From Mycolicibacterium komossense (lineage in GTDB: Bacteria; Actinomycetota; Actinomycetes; Mycobacteriales; Mycobacteriaceae): a DNA stretch of 64,000 nucleotides. The stretch is from the NCBI RefSeq assembly GCF_025822605.1, contig NZ_JACKTY010000049.1, positions 345,695 through 409,694 of the forward strand, given 5' to 3'. Positions within the stretch are counted from its first letter, which is position 1. The number at the start of each line of letters is the position of its first letter. Below, piece after piece: positions 58,618 to 64,000 of the stretch. A program made the position numbers and the translations under genes. Under the pieces are notes generated by a model that was not told the DNA's origin, ran no database searches, and worked only from the letters and a program-made list of their open reading frames with translations.

Positions 58618-60036
58618 ATGCCGCATCAGGACGATGCCGTTCCACGCGGGCGGATTCGGCGCACGATGCCGCTGGCAGGTTTCACCGCCCGGGCCGCAGG
58701 CGGCCGCCTCGTGGCCGGCCTGCGAGAAAAGGCGGGCCAGGACGGCGCCGTCGAACAGTTTCACGAACGCACCGCCGAGCGTTACACCGAACTGCTCGGC
58801 CACTCCAAGGGTGCGTTGATGAAGGCCGGACAGATGATGTCGATGCTCGACACCAGCGCACTGGGCACCGGCGGGTTCCACCCATACCAAAAAGCCATGA
58901 GCAGACTGCAGGCCGACGCCCCGCCGATGCATCCCGATCTGGTCCGCAACCTTCTCAGCGCCGAACTCGGCTCCGCCACTGAGCAGCTCGTCGAGTTCAC
59001 TGATCAGCCGATAGCCGCTGCATCGATCGGTCAGGTGCACCGCGCCGTCCTGCGCGACGGTCGTCAGGTCGCCGTCAAAATCCAGTATCCCGGTGTGGCT
59101 CAAGCCATCCGCGACGATCTGGCCAACACTGAGCTGCTAGCGACGTTTCTGCGCTTCGCCGCCTCGGCATCGGGAATGAAGATGGATATTAGGAGCGTGG
59201 CGCGCGAGGCCGCGGCGCGAATCTCCGAAGAGGTGGACTATCGGCACGAGGCGGCCACCATCGCAGCATTCAGCGAACTCTATCGAGACCACCCATTCAT
59301 CCGAGTCCCCGAGGTCATTGCCGAAATGTCTGGCGATCGGGTGTTGACGATGACCTATCTCGACGGAATGGGCTGGGACGCAGCACAACAGGCCGACCAA
59401 GATTTGAAGAACACCTGGGCTGAGATTATCCAGCGGTTCGCATACGGAAGCTTCCGACACGCCAACCTGATGCACGCCGACCCCCACCCCGGCAACTACC
59501 GCTTCAACACCGACGGCACCGTCGGGTTTGTCGACTTCGGCTGCGTCAAGGTCCTACCCGAACTTCAGCGCTGGCGACAGGTAGCCATGAACCGGGCCCT
59601 CTCCGAAGGCCGCAAAGAGGACATCCGCGACATCATGGTGCAGGCCGGTTACCTCACCGCCGACTCGGACCTGACCGCTGACGAGTTGTATCAATGGCAG
59701 TCTGAGCTTCTCTACGAGACCATGGCGACTACACCCCAGCCCGTGACCTACACAGCTGAATCGATCAGCCGTGTTGTTCGTTGCTTGTTCGACGTGCGTG
59801 ACACCGACCATCCGGTGGCCCGCATGACCGCTCCCGACGACTACGTGTTTGCCTCCCGGGTTCAGCTGGCCGTCAGCAGCGTGTGCGCCGGCCTCGACGC
59901 CACGCTGCCGGTGCGGGCGATCGTCGAGGATTTCGATGGAGCAGCTGATCCGGTCACCGAACTCGGCAAGCAACACCACGCCTGGGTCCGCGAGCGCGGT
60001 CTGCCTTCAGCATTGGACCATCATGACCACCCGTGA
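58618..60036 (+). CDS. ABC1/UbiB-family atypical kinase
   Basis: 472 residues from ATG 58618. ABC1 signatures: the KxGQ motif in GALMKAGQMMSML, the alanine-rich loop QPIAAASIGQVHRA that replaces the glycine loop, VAVKIQYPG (Lys), catalytic ADPHPGNYRFN and the FVDFGCVK metal motif. UbiB/COQ8 proteins support quinone synthesis and lipid handling through ATPase/kinase activity. Overlaps the P450 start by 14 bp, so the two are translated together, under the divergent TetR. Confidence 0.93.
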   Translation: MPHQDDAVPRGRIRRTMPLAGFTARAAGGRLVAGLREKAGQDGAVEQFHERTAERYTELLGHSKGALMKAGQMMSMLDTSALGTGGFHPYQKAMSRLQADAPPMHPDLVRNLLSAELGSATEQLVEFTDQPIAAASIGQVHRAVLRDGRQVAVKIQYPGVAQAIRDDLANTELLATFLRFAASASGMKMDIRSVAREAAARISEEVDYRHEAATIAAFSELYRDHPFIRVPEVIAEMSGDRVLTMTYLDGMGWDAAQQADQDLKNTWAEIIQRFAYGSFRHANLMHADPHPGNYRFNTDGTVGFVDFGCVKVLPELQRWRQVAMNRALSEGRKEDIRDIMVQAGYLTADSDLTADELYQWQSELLYETMATTPQPVTYTAESISRVVRCLFDVRDTDHPVARMTAPDDYVFASRVQLAVSSVCAGLDATLPVRAIVEDFDGAADPVTELGKQHHAWVRERGLPSALDHHDHP

Positions 60037-61204
60037 CGTCACGGCAGGAAAGCTGCCGTGGGATGCGGCCGATCCGTACCCTTTCTACGAGCAGCGCCGC
60101 CGCGAAGGCAACGTCGTCTGGGATGACGACACCGGTGCCTGGTTGATCCTCGGCTACCACCTCGCCCAGCAGATCCTGGGCGAACCCGGCTGGACGAGCG
60201 ACCCCCTAGCGAATCCGAACGCGCCGCGCGCCGTCCGCGCAATGGGCTCAGACATTCTGCGCCGCAACATCTTGACCACCGACGGCGCCGATCATCACCG
60301 CCTGCGCGACGCCGTCCGCGACGTCTTCACCCGTACCTTCATCACCGGACTCACAAATGGCATCGAGGCGATCGCGGCGGAAACGCTCGATCACATTCCA
60401 TCCGGAGTGGAGTTCGACTTTATGAACGATGTCGCGTTGCCTCTTCCCATCGCCGTCGCCGCAGCGTGGTTGGAGCTCGACGTCGACTCTGCGCGATTGC
60501 TGCGTGAGGAATCCCCCGCAATCAGCAGAATGCTCGGCGATTTCGTCGACCCCGCTGCCGTGGAGGGCGGAACAGCAGCATTCGCCACACTGCTCACCGA
60601 ATTGCTGCCATTGGCCGCTGATCGACGCATTCATCCCAGCGACGACCTCCTCAGCTTTATCGGAGCCGATCCAGATCTGGAACTCGACGACGTCGTCACC
60701 AACGCATTGATCATCGCCGTGGCCGGTCACGAAACCACCGCGAACCTACTAGGGGCCAGCGTAATTCGATTACTAACACCTGGCCCTGACGGAGCGCGGC
60801 CGGTCAACACCGTCGACACCATCGACGGCCAGTTGCTTAACGAACTGCTCCGCCTCGACGGACCCGTGCAAGCCGTAGGACGCACCGCTACAAGCGATCA
60901 CATCATTGATGACGTCACCATCCGCGCCACCGAACCCGTGCTCATCGTCCTTGCCGCCGCCAACCGCGATCCAGCAGTCTTTCATCAGCCCGACCAACTC
61001 CAACCAGACCGAGCCGGACCCGCCCCCCTGGCGTTCGGCTACGGTTCGCATTACTGCCTTGGGGCCGCACTGGCCCGCCTCGAAATGACGGTCGCGTTGC
61101 AGCATGTCATCGCACGACGGCCCACCCTCTGCGGTCCACCGACATGGCGGGACACTCCTGCCATTCGCGGCCCCCTGACCATGCCCACCGTCTTCTCCTG
61201 CTGA
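60023..61204 (+). CDS. Cytochrome P450
   Basis: 393 residues from ATG 60023. I-helix AGHETTANLLG (oxygen-activation AGxET), K-helix E-x-x-R in NELLRLDGPVQ, and the haem loop FGYGSHYCLGAALARLE with the Cys ligand at about residue 345. A typical bacterial class I enzyme that would need a ferredoxin and reductase, neither encoded next to it. Coupled to the ABC1 kinase. Substrate unknown. Confidence 0.95.
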   Translation: MTTRDVTAGKLPWDAADPYPFYEQRRREGNVVWDDDTGAWLILGYHLAQQILGEPGWTSDPLANPNAPRAVRAMGSDILRRNILTTDGADHHRLRDAVRDVFTRTFITGLTNGIEAIAAETLDHIPSGVEFDFMNDVALPLPIAVAAAWLELDVDSARLLREESPAISRMLGDFVDPAAVEGGTAAFATLLTELLPLAADRRIHPSDDLLSFIGADPDLELDDVVTNALIIAVAGHETTANLLGASVIRLLTPGPDGARPVNTVDTIDGQLLNELLRLDGPVQAVGRTATSDHIIDDVTIRATEPVLIVLAAANRDPAVFHQPDQLQPDRAGPAPLAFGYGSHYCLGAALARLEMTVALQHVIARRPTLCGPPTWRDTPAIRGPLTMPTVFSC

Positions 61205-61211
61205 CGCCACT

Positions 61212-61245
61212 TATGTCCCAATAACGAAGGTTTTTGGGACGCATA
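61212..61245. promoter_or_regulatory. Palindrome upstream of the serine recombinase (possible res site)
   Basis: TATGTCCCAA at 61212-61221 and TTGGGACGCATA at 61234-61245, inverted with a two-base bulge. It lies 80 bp before the recombinase start and just after the P450 stop. Serine resolvases usually have their recombination site directly upstream; a P450 terminator is the alternative. Confidence 0.4.
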
Positions 61246-61327
61246 CCGCGGCTGCTCGCCAGCTGGCCTTTTGCCGTCTCTAAAACGTGTACCAAAACTG
61301 TCGGTGGCCGGTGGTAGAGATTTAGAC

Positions 61328-62545
61328 ATGAACCGCATGCTCGGGTACGCCCGGGTCTCGACGAGCGATCAGACGGTACGCAGCCAGGTGGACGCTCTGG
61401 AGAAGGCCGGCTGCGCGCTGGTCTGGACAGACACTGCATCCGGTGCCCGTGCAGAACGGCCGGCTCTCCCTGAACTCCTTACCGAAGCGCAAGGAGGGGA
61501 CACCATCGTGGTGACCCGGCTCGATCGACTTGGCCGATCGCTGCCGCATCTCCTGGACCTGGTGGAGCGCCTGGCATCTCGAGCAGTGGGATTGCGCTCT
61601 TTGTCAGAGCAGATTGACACCACCAATGCGACTGGGCGCCTGATCCTCCATGTCTTCGCCGCGTTGGCCGAGTTCGAGCGAGGCATCAATCATGAGCGCA
61701 CCATGGCCGGCCTGGCCGCGGCGAAATCACGCGGTCGGATCGGCGGCCGCCCGAAGGTGCTCACCGGCCACCGGCTCGACCACGCACGTCGGTTGGCTGA
61801 ATCCGGGATGTCCGTCCCCGACATCGCCGACATGCTCCTCGTCGGCCGATCGACTCTATACCGAGCCCTGAACCACCAACAGAAAGAAGACAGCACGGTG
61901 ACCGCAAGCGCGATAGACCGCGTCTGGAGCGTCCGGGATGCAGTATTGAGATGGCTGTACCTCAAAGCCATGGTCGACGGCAATCGGCACCCTTCCCTTC
62001 TCGCAGAGGATGTCGCCAAAACCGTTGATTGGCAAGCTGATCCATTAACCCAGACGGAGGTGGCTGCCGCATCGAACTGGCTCAAAGAAGAGGGTTACCT
62101 GAGCGGCGGTGGCGCCTTTGGTCACGGCGTTGTCCGCCCGTCAATTACTCCACGGGGTGAAGTGATCGCCGACGCCGAACGATCCGCGCGGGGTGGAAAC
62201 ACACCCGCCGATCCCCAAGGCATAACGATGATCAACATCAGCAACAGCACCAATGTGGCGGTGGGCAGCCCTGGGGCGACGCAGACCTACACCCTGACCC
62301 AGCAGCGTGAAAGATCTGTCGCGGTCGCAGACGCGCTGGAAGCCGCGTCAGGGGATTCTCTTGAAGTGGTTGAGGCCCACCGCATCGCATCGGAGATCAA
62401 GGACGAAGCAGCTTCGGAGCAGCCGAATCCGAGCCGTCTGAAACAGCTCGTCATGTCGGCGATTACCGCCGGGGCCGCGGCATTGGGGCAGGCTGCCGCG
62501 ACCGACCTGGTTCACCTGGGAAGCCAAGCACTGCAGACGTTTTGA
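61328..62545 (+). CDS. Serine recombinase (resolvase/invertase) with extra C-terminal region
   Basis: 405 residues from ATG 61328. Residues 1-140 are the catalytic domain: nucleophile Ser11 in GYARVSTSDQ, TRLDRLGRSLPHLLDL, and EFERGINHERTMAGL. The DNA-binding helix-turn-helix follows (HARRLAESGMSVPDIADML, RSTLYRAL), ending near residue 190 where an ordinary resolvase stops. The remaining 215 residues are unusual: a winged-helix-like stretch (VWSVRDAVLRWLYLKAM, ASNWLKEEGYLSGGG), the polar beta-like INISNSTNVAVGSPGATQ, and a helical end (ITAGAAALGQAAATDLVHLG). I do not recognise the C-terminal part. Confidence 0.88.
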   Translation: MNRMLGYARVSTSDQTVRSQVDALEKAGCALVWTDTASGARAERPALPELLTEAQGGDTIVVTRLDRLGRSLPHLLDLVERLASRAVGLRSLSEQIDTTNATGRLILHVFAALAEFERGINHERTMAGLAAAKSRGRIGGRPKVLTGHRLDHARRLAESGMSVPDIADMLLVGRSTLYRALNHQQKEDSTVTASAIDRVWSVRDAVLRWLYLKAMVDGNRHPSLLAEDVAKTVDWQADPLTQTEVAAASNWLKEEGYLSGGGAFGHGVVRPSITPRGEVIADAERSARGGNTPADPQGITMINISNSTNVAVGSPGATQTYTLTQQRERSVAVADALEAASGDSLEVVEAHRIASEIKDEAASEQPNPSRLKQLVMSAITAGAAALGQAAATDLVHLGSQALQTF

Positions 62546-62579
62546 GTGTAGAAGAATCCGATTTCGGACGTGGTGAAAC

Positions 62580-63356
62580 TTACTCAGACTGTAGATCCTC
62601 TGTCTGATCGTCGACTCGTTGCACGGCATATCCGGCGTAGGTCTCGGCCACTTGGATCATCTCCTCGACTACGTTCATCAGCGGTTTGAGCGCAGACCCG
62701 TTCACAGTGAACTCGACCTGCTCATAGCGGCCCTGCAGGCGATGGTCGCGAAGTTGGCGTAGTGCATCGGCGTGCTCGGGGGGAGCGTTGTCCAATTCGG
62801 TCCATGAGTCGATCCACTCCTGCCGTTGCACATGGCTTTTGGTCCGTTGTTGCTGAAGGAGCATTTGAGCTTGGATGGAGAGTTCGGCTGCGGAGAACGC
62901 CAAATCGCATGCCACCGCGGGCCGGGTTTCGAGGCAATCCGCTGCAGTATCGAAGAACTGTCGTGCTCGGAGAAGTAGCCGAGCCACGCGTTCCTTGTTG
63001 TAGCGGAAGTCGAACTTGATGCATTGACGACCGTTGATGACCGCGAAGCAGACGTATCCGCTGTTGGGGCCTATGCCTTCGGGTTCCACACTGTGAACTT
63101 CATCAATGTCTGCAGCCGTCACGTCCTCGCCTTCGGCGATGTCACGCGCGACGCTGACACTAGCCACGATCTTGGCCTGATCATTGAGACGCACTAAGGG
63201 GTGTGGTCGGTCGGGGTTTAGCTCGACCACAACTTTTCGGACCTCATCCTGGTCCAGCGCAAGGCCGCGACGGGTGATCTCCGGCTCGACGAACAACTCG
63301 AATATCGAGGTGACCAGATTCCTCGAGAAATCGTCGGGAAGTTGCCCGGAAGTCAT
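62580..63356 (-). CDS. Unrecognised 258-residue protein
   Basis: From ATG 63356 to the stop next to the recombinase stop (35 bp apart, convergent). Residues 1-110 are beta-rich with an acidic segment ARDIAEGEDVTAADIDEV; residues 120-200 are helical (ARLLLRARQFFDTAADCLE, AAELSIQAQMLLQQQ) in a style like HEPN-type helical domains, and end with LRDHRLQGRYEQVEF. No catalytic motif can be fixed. Not assigned. Confidence 0.7.
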   Translation of the reverse strand: MTSGQLPDDFSRNLVTSIFELFVEPEITRRGLALDQDEVRKVVVELNPDRPHPLVRLNDQAKIVASVSVARDIAEGEDVTAADIDEVHSVEPEGIGPNSGYVCFAVINGRQCIKFDFRYNKERVARLLLRARQFFDTAADCLETRPAVACDLAFSAAELSIQAQMLLQQQRTKSHVQRQEWIDSWTELDNAPPEHADALRQLRDHRLQGRYEQVEFTVNGSALKPLMNVVEEMIQVAETYAGYAVQRVDDQTEDLQSE

Positions 63357-63545
63357 AGGAACGACCGCCTAATGGGACCTGCTGCGGTCTGCTTGATCAT
63401 GCTCACATTTGGTGACTGTTCCACTCGCCTCCGACGTTGAGGATCTGAGACACGCTCGACACTTCAGCGACTTCGACACGGCCTCGAATCTGTGGCACTC
63501 CATATGCGGTCTCGACGCGGTAATATAACTGCAGAGTCGTATCGC

Positions 63546-63686
63546 ATGGCTGACCCCGAGTCACACTGGCGCCTGTACCGCCAAGTGGCATTTGAGGGCA
63601 AGATCCAAAGGATCTGCGATGTTCCGTCACATGAGTGGCGGGAGGTACAGGGTTCCGCCGTCCATTGTGATCGGAGTTCAACATGA
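63546..63686 (+). CDS. Small protein overlapping the next gene
   Basis: 46 residues or so (MADPESHWRLYRQVAFEGKI), from ATG 63546, ending in a TGA that overlaps the next ATG (ATGA). The overlap and a TAATAT box about 20 bp upstream (near 63,521) argue for a real gene; the small size and lack of a known family argue against. An alternative upstream start in the same frame is possible. Confidence 0.4.
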   Translation: MADPESHWRLYRQVAFEGKIQRICDVPSHEWREVQGSAVHCDRSST

Positions 63687-64000
63687 GCAGAAATTCAGCA
63701 CACAAGCAGGCGGCCCGTGCCTACCAGCGGTTGCATCCCGGGACCACCTATCCAGTGGCGCTGCGCGCCGTCGCACGCGCCCACGCCATATCTGCGACGA
63801 CGCCTCCTCCCTCAAGCGTGACCTCACACGCTCTCCCGGCGGTGACGCCATCCCGTCAGATGCACACCATCGCCTCGGTCGTGGAGGCCCTGCAGGCAGC
63901 CCGCGAGATGCAGACCAAGTGGGCCACCCAAAACGCCGGACCCATGTTCTCGGCGGCAGAAGCCGTGCGTCAGATGCAGACCAAGTGGGCCACCCAAAAC
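63683..64000 (+). CDS. Element-encoded protein with internal repeats (cut by window end)
   Basis: ATG 63683 with GGAG upstream; 106 residues visible. The start MSRNSAHKQAARAYQRLHPG, then TTYPVALRAVARAHA, is a pattern I associate with N-termini of proteins on actinobacterial plasmids and elements. From about residue 70 a 22-residue repeat appears (EMQTKWATQN and QMQTKWATQN, 66 bp apart). The C-terminus and function are outside the window. Confidence 0.65.
   Translation, partial: MSRNSAHKQAARAYQRLHPGTTYPVALRAVARAHAISATTPPPSSVTSHALPAVTPSRQMHTIASVVEALQAAREMQTKWATQNAGPMFSAAEAVRQMQTKWATQN

Larger units (their letters stand above)
49576..64000. mobile_element. Integrative element at tRNA-Tyr (left part; right end beyond the window)
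   Basis: Directly after the tRNA the neighbourhood changes from conserved mycobacterial genes to integrase (50839), excisionase (52022), MobF relaxase (52954), serine recombinase (61328), toxin-antitoxin and cargo genes, several pseudogenes, and lower GC around 52.3-52.95 kb. The integrase reads toward the tRNA, the usual order for a tRNA-integrated element. The tRNA 3' end (GGTTCGAATCCTGTACCTGC) would be the left core site; I found no second copy up to 64,000, so the right end is not in view. No type IV secretion genes are visible, so mobilisable (rather than self-conjugative) cannot be decided. Confidence 0.8.

Noticed and set aside
49576..64000. Complete prophage or self-conjugative ICE
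   Set aside because: No capsid, portal, tail or type IV secretion genes are seen; only integration, relaxase and recombinase genes are visible in this part.

Overview
The window is high-GC actinobacterial DNA and reads as a fast-growing Mycobacterium (Mycolicibacterium-like). The gene order from 0.9 to 49.4 kb follows, as I recall it, the M. tuberculosis Rv0539 to Rv0566c block: menaquinone genes menE, menB, menC, menD and menG, with pit, fadD8, bpoC, mgtA, a geranylgeranyl reductase, grcC1, htpX, gpsA, a Baeyer-Villiger-type monooxygenase and yajQ. GTG starts, probable leaderless starts and four-base ATGA/GTGA overlaps are common. Gene identities come from reading motifs and from remembered family features; no database search was run.

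Layout. 0-6.7 kb: a two-component pair, a GT2/DUF2064/methyltransferase operon, a TetR gene with a molybdopterin oxidoreductase operon, and a large polytopic membrane protein. 6.7-13.4 kb: DsbA-like protein, menE, a phosphate permease with a Pho-box-like repeat, VOC and SDR proteins, menB. 13.5-17.3 kb: HAD hydrolase and a four-gene overlapping operon (GT2, acyl-CoA dehydrogenase-like, PIG-L deacetylase, NodS-like methyltransferase). 17.6-19.7 kb: fadD8 and a YCII protein. 19.8-26.5 kb: a six-gene minus-strand operon made of GntR regulator, 2x[4Fe-4S] ferredoxin, ABC importer whose binding protein carries a NosL-like tail, and an AprA-like flavoprotein fused to HEAT repeats; this is the strongest candidate for an undescribed system in the core part. 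26.8-41.8 kb: menC, a DJ-1/GlxA pair, bpoC, menD, lipoprotein thioredoxin, mgtA, a DUF559 protein flanked by two 65-bp palindromes, SDR, menG, geranylgeranyl reductase, grcC1, htpX. 41.8-49.4 kb: gpsA, MFS/ArsR pair, XRE regulator/ilvD pair, monooxygenase, yajQ.

At 49,493 there is a tRNA-Tyr, and from its 3' end to the window end lies an integrated element (integrase, excisionase, MobF relaxase, serine recombinase fusion). Its cargo includes a VbhA/Fic-type toxin-antitoxin pair whose antitoxin is only 57 residues, a wrecked HigA antitoxin, a TetR-controlled ABC1 kinase/cytochrome P450 operon, and a decayed second copy of that TetR gene. The right end of the element is outside the window.

Several families of intergenic palindromes are visible: a 44-45 bp family with three copies (6.7, 12.5, 29.5 kb), a 65-bp family with two copies (34.5, 35.5 kb), and single long inverted repeats at 17.4, 41.8 and 57.8 kb. 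There is also a 64-bp tandem repeat that copies the 3' end of fadD8, and a pair of identical 46-bp direct repeats before menC.
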